A stretch of 45,915 nucleotides of DNA from Symploca sp. SIO2C1 (GCA_010692635.1 JAAHGL010000006.1:64786-110700); one strand, 5' to 3'; positions 24,101-32,641 are shown, numbered from the stretch's first letter. Numbers and translations are program-made. Notes: a model not told the origin generated them from the letters alone.

Positions 24101-27048
24101 TGTGTATTGAATACGGTAATTTTCCTCAAGCTGCTGGTGTATACAATACTTACGGAATACTTTTATGTACAAATAAACAGTATATTAATGATGGATATGA
24201 ATTTGGTAAATTATCTCTCAAGTTACTCGAAAAAATTAATAGTCCTAAATTACAAACTCTTATTATACAGATGTATTATGGACAAATATGGCCTTGGAAA
24301 GAATGCCTGAGAGATAAAGAGGCACAACAAACATTACTGAATTGTTTTCAAACAGGGATAGATGCAGGCGAGTATGAATATGCTTCTTATGCAGCTATTA
24401 ACTATTGCTTAATTAAATTGTTTGGGGGACAAAATTTAGAAGAAGTTGAGCTGGATTATCAAAAATACACTAACTTGATTAAAAAATTGAAACAAGATTT
24501 TAGTTTTTATAATCTAGTAATTTTTTATAATTTAACAACAATATTATCAAAAACGAATAATAATCTACCAATTACAATTGAAAATTTTCAGCGCCAAGAA
24601 AATGAATTATTAAAAGAATGGACGGCTCAAAATAATGAATGGCTACTATTACTTGCATATTGTGCAAAGATAATTAATTTTTACCTTTTGAAGGATTATT
24701 TTAGTGCTTTTAATAGTAGTACCAATGCAGAAAAATACAAAAATGCTACAGCGGCATATCTGACTACACCACAACACAAATTTTACTCTTCTCTTTCCTT
24801 GATCGCTAATTACCATAATTGCACGATAGAACAACAAAAAAAAATATTAAAACAAGTACAAAAAAATCAAGAGGATATAAACATATGGGCTAGTCATTGC
24901 CCTGCTAACTTTCAAAATAAATACAATTTAGTAGCAGCAGAAAAAGCACGAGTATTAGGAAAAAATTGGCAAGCTCAAGAACTTTATGAAAAAGCAATTC
25001 AAGGAGCCAAACAATCTGAATTTATCCACGAAGAAGCCATAGCTTACGAACGAGCAGCAGAATTTTACCTCTCTTTGGCTCGAGAAGAAATAGGACGACT
25101 ATACCTCAAAAATGCCCATCATTGTTATTCTCGCTGGGGTGCAACAGCTAAAGTTCAAGCCCTAGAAACTGAATACCCCCAATTTCTTAGGGATATGAGC
25201 AACCAACAAAAAAAGCAAAGTATTAAGACAACTGAATCCACTGCTAATACCAATCCCCAAGTCTTGGATATCGCTACAGTTACCAAAGCTTCTCAAGTCT
25301 TAGCTGGCGAAATTAAACTAGACCAACTGCTGGCTAAGTTAATGAAAACTCTTATTGAAAATGGCGGTGCTCAAACAGGCTTTCTGATTCTCGAAAAAGA
25401 TGGGCAATGGGTAATCGAAGCGGAAGGTACAGTAGATGCTGATGAAGTGACTCTACTGCGATCGCTTCCTATTGACTCTATAGATACCGACACCCAGACA
25501 CCCCTGCTACCCGTTACCATTATCAACTATGTTGCCCGTACCCAGGAAAATGTCATCTTAAATAATGCTATCGATGAGGGACAATTTACCCTTGACCCCT
25601 ACATTGTTGCTAACCACCCTAAATCGATTCTCTGCACTGCCTTGCTGAATCAGGGCAAAGTCAGCGGCATTATCTATTTAGAAAATAATCTCACAACTAG
25701 CGCCTTTACCAGCGATCGCATCGAAGTTTTAAGAATTCTTTCAGCGCAAGCGGCAATCTCTATTGAAAATGCTCGTCTCTACACACAGTTAGAAGACTAT
25801 AACCGTAATCTAGAGCTGAGAGTAGAAGAACGCACTGAAGAACTCTCCCAAACTCTGGAAGTGCTCAAAGCGACTCAAGCGGAACTGATTTTTGAAAACG
25901 AGTTACTCAAGAGTGATGAACAAGCCTCGAATTTTGATTATCAAGTAGGGGGAAGCCTGCCGATGGATGCTCCTACTTATGTCGTGCGTTCAGCGGATCG
26001 TTATCTCTATCAAGCATTGAGGCGCGGGGAAGTTTCCTACATTCTCAATCCCCGCCAGATGGGTAAATCAAGCCTGATGGTAAGCATGATGAACCATCTC
26101 AATCATGAGGGATATAGCTGCGGCGCGATCGATCTGACTCGGATTGGTAGGGAAAACATCACACCTGAGCAATGGTATAAAGGTTTGACAGTAGAGCTAT
26201 GGCGAAGTTTTGGTTTGTCCAGAAAAGTGAATCTCAAAACTTGGTGGCAGGAGCAAGGGGATATTTCTCCAGTGCAAAGGTTGAGCGAATTCATCGAAGA
26301 AATTTTGCTGCCTACAGTTGCTCAAGCAGATGATCCTATCCCTCAAAACCTGGTAGTTTTTATCGATGAAATTGATAGCATCTTGAGTTTGAATTTTCCA
26401 GTTAATGACTTTTTTGCTCTCATTCGCTCCTGCTATAATCAGCGTAGTATCAATCCTGAATATCGACGCTTAACCTTTGCCTTTTTTGGCGTTGCTACCC
26501 CTAGTAACTTAATGGCTGACAAGCAAAGGACTCCTTTTAATATTGGTCAGGCGATTCAACTTGAGGGTTTTAAAGATCATGAAGCCCAGCCTCTACTGCA
26601 AGGATTAGCAGAGAAAGTGAGCAATCCTCAAACACTGCTCAAAGAAGTGTTAGCCTGGACTAATGGTCAACCTTTTTTAACCCAAAAGCTCTGTCAATTC
26701 ATCCGCAATACTTCAGCCTCTATCCCTACCAACCAAGAAGCTGAATGGATTGCCGATTTAGTGCAAAGCTCGATTATAGATAATTGGGAATCACAGGATG
26801 AACCAGAGCATTTGAGAACTATACGCGATCGCCTCCTCAAGAGTCAACAATCTGTGCGGCTACTAGAGATCTATCAACAAATCCAGCACCAAGGAGAGGT
26901 TGTACCTTGTGATTCTCCAGAAGAAAACGAATTGCTCTTGTCAGGGTTAGTCGTCAAGCAACAGGGGTTGCTGAGAGTTAATAACCGGATTTATGAATCG
27001 ATCTTTGACTACAGTTGGGTTGAGCAACACCTAACACCTATGGGATGA
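21196..27048 (+). CDS. Giant Ser/Thr kinase - AAA ATPase - GAF - AAA-like (AAA_35) fusion
   Basis: 1950 residues from a GTG (MPDMDRKPENN; ATG three codons later is the alternative). Domains: a Hanks-type kinase at about 15-285, with Lys in ILKILKEN, HKDINPSN at 133-140, IDFGLS and GTLAYIAPEQTGRMNRG, so it is catalytically complete. A PknK/MalT-like AAA ATPase follows (Walker A GYSGIGKSALV near 346, Walker B VIFLDDLQWAD near 474), then a long helical TPR-like region to about 1340. A GAF domain spans about 1365-1530, then a coiled coil (LELRVEERTEELSQTLEVLK). Last is a second NTPase module at about 1580-1940 (NPRQMGKSSLMVS, FIDEIDSI) of the AAA_35 type. In most relatives the coiled coil leads into a histidine kinase; here it does not. 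It is probably a cytoplasmic signalling scaffold. Confidence 0.9.
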   Translation: MPDMDRKPENNQTGYQISQKIYESANSLVYRAILQPDNQPIILKILKENYPTPSELTRYKLEYEITRSLNNDGVIKTYDLQRYENSLVMLLEDFGGESLKSLICDRIFTLKEFLLIAIKTTESLAAIHAANIIHKDINPSNIIYNPETEQLKIIDFGLSTRLSRENQTVGNLERLEGTLAYIAPEQTGRMNRGIDYRSDFYSLGASFYELLTNKLPFAATDSIELVHCHIAQKPIPLHELVETLSLTSQLIPKAVSDIVMKLLAKTPEERYQSAWGIKADLETCLTQLQNLGQINPFSLATQDIGDRFVIPEKLYGREKEITQLLTTFERVANPSQGQGGEMMLVSGYSGIGKSALVNEIHKPILRQRGYFIKGKFDQLQRDIPYAAITLAFQDLIRQLLTETEATLQTWKQQLLKVLEPNAQVIIDVIPELEQIIGKQPPVEQLEATEAQNRFNLFFQRFVGIFCKKEHPLVIFLDDLQWADLASLKLIELLITDSDSKYLLFIGAYRDNEVDVTHPLMQTLEPIKKEGARVNNISLQPLAVKYINQLIADTLNCSTNKSKSLAELVNNKTQGNPFFLTQLLQSLHRDKFLSFNHHKKYWRWNIKEIERVGITDNVVDLTIAKITKLDEKTQKILQLAACIGNQFNLAVLSVVNNKSQIATARELQPALESGLIIPLSNDYKIPLLWNQEEISRDTSEISPAFIPKIPQYIPYKFLHDRVQQAAYALIAEDEKKFVHLQVGRLLLEETKEDDLESNIFEIVNQLNEGRQLINQLSERENLAKLNLQAGKKAKASTAYQVALQYVENSLSLLEAKSWKKQYNLTLESHLQTLELLCLNTQFTRVENIANTILEKSHNILEQAKVYQLKISYYYTIFQSQKAIDTGFKILAKLGINISDKAISIDERIEQQQEYIKSFLKDKQIEHLANLPIITDQYKLATIQILQQIMTAAHTTQFSLFVEVVLAQINLCIEYGNFPQAAGVYNTYGILLCTNKQYINDGYEFGKLSLKLLEKINSPKLQTLIIQMYYGQIWPWKECLRDKEAQQTLLNCFQTGIDAGEYEYASYAAINYCLIKLFGGQNLEEVELDYQKYTNLIKKLKQDFSFYNLVIFYNLTTILSKTNNNLPITIENFQRQENELLKEWTAQNNEWLLLLAYCAKIINFYLLKDYFSAFNSSTNAEKYKNATAAYLTTPQHKFYSSLSLIANYHNCTIEQQKKILKQVQKNQEDINIWASHCPANFQNKYNLVAAEKARVLGKNWQAQELYEKAIQGAKQSEFIHEEAIAYERAAEFYLSLAREEIGRLYLKNAHHCYSRWGATAKVQALETEYPQFLRDMSNQQKKQSIKTTESTANTNPQVLDIATVTKASQVLAGEIKLDQLLAKLMKTLIENGGAQTGFLILEKDGQWVIEAEGTVDADEVTLLRSLPIDSIDTDTQTPLLPVTIINYVARTQENVILNNAIDEGQFTLDPYIVANHPKSILCTALLNQGKVSGIIYLENNLTTSAFTSDRIEVLRILSAQAAISIENARLYTQLEDYNRNLELRVEERTEELSQTLEVLKATQAELIFENELLKSDEQASNFDYQVGGSLPMDAPTYVVRSADRYLYQALRRGEVSYILNPRQMGKSSLMVSMMNHLNHEGYSCGAIDLTRIGRENITPEQWYKGLTVELWRSFGLSRKVNLKTWWQEQGDISPVQRLSEFIEEILLPTVAQADDPIPQNLVVFIDEIDSILSLNFPVNDFFALIRSCYNQRSINPEYRRLTFAFFGVATPSNLMADKQRTPFNIGQAIQLEGFKDHEAQPLLQGLAEKVSNPQTLLKEVLAWTNGQPFLTQKLCQFIRNTSASIPTNQEAEWIADLVQSSIIDNWESQDEPEHLRTIRDRLLKSQQSVRLLEIYQQIQHQGEVVPCDSPEENELLLSGLVVKQQGLLRVNNRIYESIFDYSWVEQHLTPMG

Positions 27049-27129
27049 GACTCTCGAGAAATACGCTCAAAGCTAATGGCTAATTGCTAATCAGAGAATT
27101 GTTTCTCCAGGGTGAACGAAATATGAGTG

Positions 27130-27257
27130 ATATCATATCCGGTTGAACACTTACACTTTGGTGGCAATAAGGCAGAGGGCAGAGGGCAGAAGGCAGAAGG
27201 GAAGGAAGAAGGTTGCAAGGTAGAAGGGAATAATAACGGTTTAGGCGGACATGATAT
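27130..27257. mobile_element. MITE-like element with internal heptamer array (intergenic copy)
   Basis: 128 bp. The ends ATATCATATCCGG and (reverse-complemented) ATATCATGTCCGC are imperfect inverted repeats. Inside are ACTTACACTT and GGTGGCAATAAGGCAGA, a GGCAGA(A/G)G heptamer array, then GGTTGCAAGGTAGAAGG and ATAACGGTTTAGGCGGA. The same parts in the same order occur inside the NRPS A domain (37782-37897), and the right half occurs at the NRPS 3' end (36066-36148). Confidence 0.75.
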
Positions 27258-27272
27258 GACACACCTAAAAAT

Positions 27273-27350
27273 GTAGGTTGGGTGGAACGAAGTGAAACCC
27301 AACACAATGTACTCCGGCGTTGGGTTGGCTATCCCTTCACCCAACCTACC
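27273..27350. repeat. Dispersed GTTGGGT/ACCCAAC palindromic repeats
   Basis: The first 34 nt (27273-27306) are identical to 488-521. A second, diverged unit (GCGTTGGGTTGG to CACCCAACCTAC, 27317-27350) follows in tandem. Confidence 0.75.
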
Positions 27351-27770
27351 TAATCCCTCATTTTAGCTGGATCACGGCAGTAGGGTGTGTTAGCGCAGCG
27401 GACGCTGCTGGCGAAATATTTCGTAATGTCGTGAAGCGACACCGAAGCCCCCTAAATCCCCCTGGGATTCCCCTCCCGTCCCCCTTAATAAGGGGGAAGC
27501 CAGAAGATGCTTCGCTCTTGGTTCGATGGGGAAGCCAGAGGATGCTTCGCTTTTTATTCCACGGGGGACTTTGAGTCTTAGCTCCCCCAGAATTGGGGGC
27601 TGGGGGGCTTGAAAAACCTTCGTCTCATCGACAATATTCAATAATGTTAATTTCGCCACCAGTATCGCGCAGCGTAACGCACCACGTTGTGGGTGCAATC
27701 ATTTTCAAAAATCGCCTAAGAAGAGCAGAAGTCAGTCAGCTGAGACTCTGAATCAAGTACACTGGATCAT
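27351..27770. other. Repeat cluster upstream of the ABC transporter genes
   Basis: No gene is seen. Three adjacent perfect palindromes occur: GCAGCG-GA-CGCTGC (27395-27408), CGAAATATTTCG (27412-27423) and TGTCG-TGAAG-CGACA (27427-27441). Then come CCCCCTAAATCCCCC-type sequence, two copies of GAAGCCAGA(A/G)GATGCTTCGCT (27497-27517 and 27531-27551), and GAATTGGGGG-type sequence. The ABC promoter must lie in the last 100 bp. Confidence 0.55.
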
Positions 27771-28754
27771 ATGTCTATTATAGTGGCTCAAAACCTGAGT
27801 AAGGTTTATTCCGTAGCAGTAAAAGAACCGGGTCTTAAGGGTACATTGACTCACTTTCTCAACCGTACCTATCGTCAAGTCAAAGCAGTTCAAGACGTTT
27901 CTTTTGAAATTGGCATGGGAGAGGTAGTAGGATTCCTAGGACCTAATGGTGCGGGAAAAACTACCACTCTAAAAATGCTTACTGGACTAATTCATCCTTC
28001 AGATGGTCGAGTGAGAGTTGCGGATCACATTCCCTTTAAGCGTCAAGCTAGCTTTTTACAAAAGATTACCCTAGTTATGGGACAAAAGCAGCAGTTGCTT
28101 TGGGACTTACCAGCCCTAGATTCGTTGAAAATTAATGCTGCTGTCTATGGCATTTCTCATAAAGACTTCCGGTATCGAGTCGGTGAACTTACAGAAATGC
28201 TTGCCCTAGAAGGTAAACTGAAGCAGCCGGTGCGGAAACTTTCTTTGGGGGAGCGCATGAAAGCTGAACTGCTAGCAGCACTGCTCCACCAACCTAAAAT
28301 ATTATTCCTGGATGAGCCAACTCTCGGATTGGATGTTAATGCTCAACTAGCAGTGCGGGAGTTCTTGCGCGAATATAACCGTAATACGGGAGCCACCGTA
28401 CTGTTAACCAGTCACTATATGGCTGACATTACTGCTCTATGTCAACGAGTACTAGTGATTCATCAAGGCCAGCTGATTTATGATGGTTCTCTTGAGGGAT
28501 TGTTGGAGCGTTTTGCTCCTTATCGGGAGGTAAAGGTAGAACTTACCCAACACTTACCTGCCGAAAAGCTATCTATCTATGGTGAACTAGAAGCAGTAGA
28601 AGGTTTAGAAGTACGCTTCTTGGTGCGAAGAGAGGAACTTACCTCTACTGTATCCCGAATATTGGCAGAGCTGGAAGTGAGAGATTTGAGTGTTGCTGAA
28701 CCACCCATTGAAGAAGTAATCGGTAGAGTTTTCAGTACGGGGGTAGTATCTTGA
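27771..28754 (+). CDS. ABC-2 type exporter ATP-binding protein
   Basis: 327 residues. Walker A GPNGAGKTTT near residue 54, signature LSLGERMKAELLAALL, Walker B ILFLDEPTLGLD, and the H-loop LLTSHYMADI are all present, so it should be an active ATPase. The long C-terminal domain after LLERFAPYREVKVEL fits the ABC-2 subfamily that pairs with a PF06182-like permease. The last codons overlap the permease start (TTGA), so the two are translationally coupled and form one exporter. The substrate is unknown; relatives are often labelled daunorubicin-like or multidrug. The NRPS lies 7 kb away and is not obviously linked. Confidence 0.92.
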   Translation: MSIIVAQNLSKVYSVAVKEPGLKGTLTHFLNRTYRQVKAVQDVSFEIGMGEVVGFLGPNGAGKTTTLKMLTGLIHPSDGRVRVADHIPFKRQASFLQKITLVMGQKQQLLWDLPALDSLKINAAVYGISHKDFRYRVGELTEMLALEGKLKQPVRKLSLGERMKAELLAALLHQPKILFLDEPTLGLDVNAQLAVREFLREYNRNTGATVLLTSHYMADITALCQRVLVIHQGQLIYDGSLEGLLERFAPYREVKVELTQHLPAEKLSIYGELEAVEGLEVRFLVRREELTSTVSRILAELEVRDLSVAEPPIEEVIGRVFSTGVVS

Positions 28755-29539
28755 ACAGAATTATTAGAAAAGTTCAAGCCTTTCTCTCAGTTTACTACGC
28801 CTATCTGCTGCAATACCGAGCCGAACAGTTTTTGTGGATTTTGTCCGGCACTTTTCCTCTAATTATGATGGGTGTTTGGACTAAGGCATCCCAAGGGGGA
28901 CAATTTGGCTTGGGAACTACATATTTTGCTCGCTACTTTATCTCCGTTTTTATTGTTAGTGAGTTGACATTAGTTTGGGTGATTTGGAATTTTGAAAAGG
29001 AAGTAGTACAAGGAAAGCTTTCTCCCCGACTGCTACAACCAATTGATCCGGCGTGGCATCATGTAGCAGAACATGTATCCGAACGGTTTGCTCGCTTACC
29101 TTTAATACTATTGTTAGTTAGTTTCTTCTTCTTGCTCTATCCTCAGGCATTTTGGCTACCGAGTTTGGGTAGAGTATTGCTGTTTATGTTGGTAAGTTCA
29201 ATAGCTTTTTCCCTGCGCTTTTTAGTCCAATACACCCTAGCTATGTTTGCCTTTTGGACAGAACGAGCTGCCGCTCTTGAGCAATTTTGGTCTTTACTTT
29301 ACTTATTTCTTTCTGGCGTGATTGCTCCTCTGGAAGTTTTTCCTCCACTAGTGCGGGAAGTCGCCCGTTGGACACCTTTCCCTTATCTCATAGACTTTCC
29401 TGCATCCATTTTAATGGGACTACCAGTTGATATTGGGCGAAGTATGTTGGTGATGCTGGGTTGGAGTCTGGTGTTTTTCCTGTGGAACCGTTGGCTGTGG
29501 CGTAGGGGCTTGAAACAGTATTCAGGAATGGGAGCTTAG
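28751..29539 (+). CDS. ABC-2 family transporter permease
   Basis: 262 residues starting at a TTG that overlaps the stop of the ATPase gene. About six membrane segments are visible: EQFLWILSGTFPLIMMGVW, ISVFIVSELTLVWVIW, LILLLVSFFFLLYP, LLFMLVSSIAFSLRFLVQ, FWSLLYLFLSGVIAPL and MLVMLGWSLVFFLW. The SGVIAPLEVFPPLVREVARW motif between helices 5 and 6 is typical of this permease family (DUF990/ABC2_membrane_6 type). Many relatives come as two permeases per ATPase; only one is encoded here, so it may act as a homodimer or have a distant partner. Confidence 0.88.
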   Translation: MNRIIRKVQAFLSVYYAYLLQYRAEQFLWILSGTFPLIMMGVWTKASQGGQFGLGTTYFARYFISVFIVSELTLVWVIWNFEKEVVQGKLSPRLLQPIDPAWHHVAEHVSERFARLPLILLLVSFFFLLYPQAFWLPSLGRVLLFMLVSSIAFSLRFLVQYTLAMFAFWTERAAALEQFWSLLYLFLSGVIAPLEVFPPLVREVARWTPFPYLIDFPASILMGLPVDIGRSMLVMLGWSLVFFLWNRWLWRRGLKQYSGMGA

Positions 29540-29616
29540 GATTGAGAAGACAGAGAAGAACCACATGACCAATGAATAATTAATAATTGATAATTAATAA
29601 TTGTTGAACAATATAT

Positions 29617-29636
29617 GGGCGCACCGACATGCGCCC
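29617..29636. repeat. Small dispersed palindrome GGGCGCA-CCGACA-TGCGCCC
   Basis: A variant copy of the palindrome at 15126-15145. It lies between the convergent permease and hyuA genes, preceded by an AATTGATAATTAATAATTG array (29577-29603). Confidence 0.65.
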
Positions 29637-29648
29637 TAAACGTGAACC

Positions 29649-31856
29649 CTAAATCTGCGATCGCACTTGTCGTTGTAAAATTAAATGATTATGCTCAGTT
29701 AACTTAGCTTCCCAGTCAGGTTCAACGACAATTGTGCTAATTTTTTCAACAATGATAGCAGGACCACTAATCTTATCTTCTGGCTGTAAATCTTCCCGTT
29801 GATAAACAGGCGTATCCTGCCATCGTTCTGCGGTAAACATCTGTACTGTCTCCACAGGTATGGGAGCTTGATTTAGAGGACGACTACGAATCATTACAGG
29901 TTCTTCCGGAGTATCCATCTGTTGAATAACTTCCACAGAAACAGATTCTACGATTAAGCCTTTCTCCCTTTGCATGAAACCGTAGCGGGACTTATGTTCT
30001 ATCTCAAACTCTTGTTGCATCTGGGTAACATCTGAGTCAAAATCAACAGTTAAGGTAGAGTTAGTTCCTTCATACTTTAAATTCACTTTGCGGACTATTT
30101 CCTCCCCTTCTGCCTCCTGCCTCCTGCCTTCTGCCTCCTGCCTCCTGCCTCCTGCCTCCTGCCTCCTGCCTCCTGCCTCCTGCCTTCTGCCTTCTGCCTC
30201 CTGCCTCCTGCCTTCTGCCTTGCTTTGTTCACTTCTAGCTTGGGTTTCTAAGCTACTCATTAATTCCACCAATTGAGGAATTAATTCTGGAGTCAGAGAC
30301 TTTTCTACTCCCCCTTCCCGAATTGCTCGAATATCAGCTAATCCCATACCATAGGCGGAGAGCACACCAGCATAGGGGTGAAGAAAGATGGTTTTCATGC
30401 CCAAAGTATCAGCAATCAAACAAGCAACTTGTGCTCCAGCACCACCAAAACAGCAAAGAACATATTGAGTGACGTCATACCCCCGTTGTAAACTAATCTT
30501 TTTAATCGCATTCGCCATATTCTCCACTGCGATCGCGATAAATCCAGCTGCTACTTGTTCAGGTGTACGAGTATCTTCTGTAGCGGCAGTAATCTCTTGA
30601 GCTAATTGGGTAAATTTCTGAATAACAATATCTTTATCTAAAGGTAAATTTCCATCAATGCCAAAGACAGCAGGAAAATATTGCGGATGAATTTTGCCTA
30701 ACATCACATTAGCATCAGTAACTGCCAAAGGACCTCCACGTCGATAACTAGCAGGGCCAGGATTAGAACCAGCAGATTGAGGTCCTACTCGATAACTAGA
30801 ACCATCAAAAAAGAGAATTGAACCACCACCAGCAGCAATCGTATTAATTGCTAATACAGGAACTCGCATCCGCGTTCCCGCAATTTCTGAATCCAGTTGT
30901 CGTTCGTACTCTCCTTTAAAATGGGCAACATCTGTACTAGTTCCCCCCATATCAAAAGTTATTACTAATTCAAAACCAGCCCTTTTACTAGTTTGTACCG
31001 CACCCACAATACCGCCAGCAGGACCACTTAAAATACTATCTTTGCCTTGAAATTGTTCTGCTGCCACTAACCCGCCATCAGATTTCATGAACATAATGCT
31101 GACTCCGGGTAACTGACTAGCTACTTGATTAACATAACGGCGCAAAATCGGAGTTAAATAAGCATCAACAACAGTTGTATCCCCTCGGCTAACCAATTTC
31201 ATTAAAGGACTTACTTGATGGGATACAGAAATTTGGCTAAATCCGACTTCCTGGGCAATTTTGGCTGCTTTTTGTTCATGATTGGGATAGCGATAGCTGT
31301 GCATAAAAACAATGGCACAACTGCGAATGCCTTGGTTATAAGCAGCTTGTAAGTCTTTTTTTACTTGTTCGGTATTAATCGGGACTAATGTATTACCCTG
31401 AGCATCATAGCGTTCCTCAGCTTCAATTACCTGTTCGTAAAGCAGACTTGGTAAAATGATTTGACGAGCAAAGATATCCGGACGATTTTGGTAACCAATT
31501 CTCAGAGCATCTTTAAAACCTTTGGTGATTAGCAGAACAACGCGATCGCCTTTTCTTTCTAACAGAGCGTTTGTTGCTACAGTTGTCCCCATTTTGACAA
31601 CTTCTATGACTTCGGTAGCCATAGGTTCATCCTCTGCAAGAGCCAGGATATCCCGAATCCCTTGAATGGCTGCATCTTGATACTGTTCTGGATTTTCTGA
31701 AAGTAATTTATAGACGATAACCCATTGCTGGTTAGGCAGAGGAACGATTAAAAAACGTTCGGGATGTTGGCATAGTCTGTCTACGATTGCCTGATTGTTA
31801 GTAACAGCGACAATATCGGTAAATGTACCACCCCTGTCAGCAAAAACTTTCAACAT
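29649..31856 (-). CDS. hyuA: Hydantoinase/oxoprolinase HyuA-type subunit with in-frame repeat insert
   Basis: 735 residues. The N-terminal [13 protein letters not shown] (7-19), [17 protein letters not shown] near 300, and [20 protein letters not shown] near 460 are the actin-like ATPase motifs of HyuA/5-oxoprolinase. The family hydrolyses 5-oxoproline or hydantoins with ATP. Residues about 545-583 are an insert of [14 protein letters not shown] units encoded by some 16 DNA heptamers; normal homologs go straight from the helix to [14 protein letters not shown]. In many cyanobacteria HyuA and HyuB are one long protein; here the frame ends at QRQVRSQI and no HyuB follows. The gene may therefore be a separate subunit with HyuB elsewhere, or a broken fusion gene. 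Confidence 0.85.
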   Translation of the reverse strand: MLKVFADRGGTFTDIVAVTNNQAIVDRLCQHPERFLIVPLPNQQWVIVYKLLSENPEQYQDAAIQGIRDILALAEDEPMATEVIEVVKMGTTVATNALLERKGDRVVLLITKGFKDALRIGYQNRPDIFARQIILPSLLYEQVIEAEERYDAQGNTLVPINTEQVKKDLQAAYNQGIRSCAIVFMHSYRYPNHEQKAAKIAQEVGFSQISVSHQVSPLMKLVSRGDTTVVDAYLTPILRRYVNQVASQLPGVSIMFMKSDGGLVAAEQFQGKDSILSGPAGGIVGAVQTSKRAGFELVITFDMGGTSTDVAHFKGEYERQLDSEIAGTRMRVPVLAINTIAAGGGSILFFDGSSYRVGPQSAGSNPGPASYRRGGPLAVTDANVMLGKIHPQYFPAVFGIDGNLPLDKDIVIQKFTQLAQEITAATEDTRTPEQVAAGFIAIAVENMANAIKKISLQRGYDVTQYVLCCFGGAGAQVACLIADTLGMKTIFLHPYAGVLSAYGMGLADIRAIREGGVEKSLTPELIPQLVELMSSLETQARSEQSKAEGRRQEAEGRRQEAGGRRQEAGGRRQEAEGRRQEAEGEEIVRKVNLKYEGTNSTLTVDFDSDVTQMQQEFEIEHKSRYGFMQREKGLIVESVSVEVIQQMDTPEEPVMIRSRPLNQAPIPVETVQMFTAERWQDTPVYQREDLQPEDKISGPAIIVEKISTIVVEPDWEAKLTEHNHLILQRQVRSQI
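30108..30220. repeat. Heptamer array inside hyuA (about 16 units)
   Basis: On the plus strand TGCCTCC/TGCCTTC repeats; on the coding strand GGAGGCA/GAAGGCA. Three heptamers equal 21 bp or seven codons, and no phase of the unit creates a stop on either strand, so expansion by multiples of three keeps the gene open. The same unit is found at 3587-3612, 27171-27200, 36115-36148 and 37830-37860. Confidence 0.9.
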
Positions 31857-31953
31857 ATTTTTTTGGATTTGATGCCCTATAATTTGAGTAATGAGTAGTG
31901 AGTGAAGAAATTTGCGTCAATTCTCTTTAATCCTGACTCGGTTTTTCTTCAGA

Positions 31954-32076
31954 GATTAGCCATTAGCCACTAGCTATTAGCCATTAGCAATTAGCCATTA
32001 GCCATTAGCCAGAGTGTTTCTTAAAAGCCATTAGCCATTAGCCATTAGCCATTAGCCAGAGTGTTTCTTAAAAGCC
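31954..32076. repeat. ATTAGCC heptamer array with internal duplication
   Basis: Two runs of ATTAGCC units are each followed by the same AGAGTGTTTCTTAAAAGCCA segment (32011-32030 and 32057-32076), so the larger unit has been duplicated. It lies upstream of hyuA, about 100 bp from its start. Confidence 0.85.
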
Positions 32077-32079
32077 ACT

Positions 32080-32214
32080 GCAAATTTTACTTCACCCATT
32101 CTGCGGTATGTAGCAGTCAAAGAAATTCCCAGGTTTATTAAAGAGAGCCGAAAGGTTGGTGAATTAACCTCTACCCGCAATTTCCGCAACTGGGTTAGGC
32201 AACAATTAGAATAA
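32080..32214 (+). pseudogene. C-terminal gene relic
   Basis: An open frame without a start that ends in TAA. It encodes PILRYVAVKEIPRFIKESRK then VGELTSTRNFRNWVRQQLE. The charged, helix-like composition suggests the tail of a lost gene cut off by the ATTAGCC array. The family is not recognised. Confidence 0.35.
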
Positions 32215-32386
32215 CTCTCTTAACCTAACTTACAAGATTTGCGATCGCACCGCACTAATTAAGATGCTACGGCAAAGTCTGTATTTGGATTAGGGCGACG
32301 GTTACACAGACCGATATACTCTGCTAAGATATGCTCAATGAGTTTGGGGTACTCCGTTAGTTTATCCATTCTGTAAATGAAAAAAG

Positions 32387-32641
32387 ATGGGACTACAGAT
32401 TTTAATTTCTGATTCCATTTTGCAAGCTATTCGTTTGCCTGAACAGCGTATTGAGCAGGAATTGCTGCAAGAATTAGCTATTGCTCTCTATATGCAGGAT
32501 GTACTATCCTTTGGCAAAGCACGAGAACTGGCTCAAATGGATAAATATGAATTTGGGCAAGTACTTGGTCGGCATGGAGTTGTCAGGCACTACAGTGTTG
32601 AAGAATTAGACGATGATCTGACTTATGCTGGTAGTGAGTAA
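32387..32641 (+). CDS. UPF0175 family antitoxin
   Basis: 84 residues. The UPF0175 core is clear: LPEQRIEQELLQELAIALY, then VLSFGKARELAQMDKYEFGQ, then LGRHGVVRHYSVEELDDDLT. Members are small DNA-binding, antitoxin-like proteins encoded directly before a DUF3368 (PIN-like) gene. Here the downstream gene overlaps by 17 bp, which supports translational coupling. The start ATG 32387 has only a weak A-rich upstream region (GAAAAAAG). Confidence 0.9.
   Translation: MGLQILISDSILQAIRLPEQRIEQELLQELAIALYMQDVLSFGKARELAQMDKYEFGQVLGRHGVVRHYSVEELDDDLTYAGSE

Noticed and set aside
30108-30220. CRISPR array
   Set aside because: The units are 7 bp, contiguous and without spacers. The other tandem arrays in the window are likewise 7-bp or 21-bp units, and no cas gene is present.
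30088-30276. 62-codon frame of SCLLPSA repeats on the plus strand
   Set aside because: A by-product of the heptamer array inside hyuA, which is open in every frame. No start signal.
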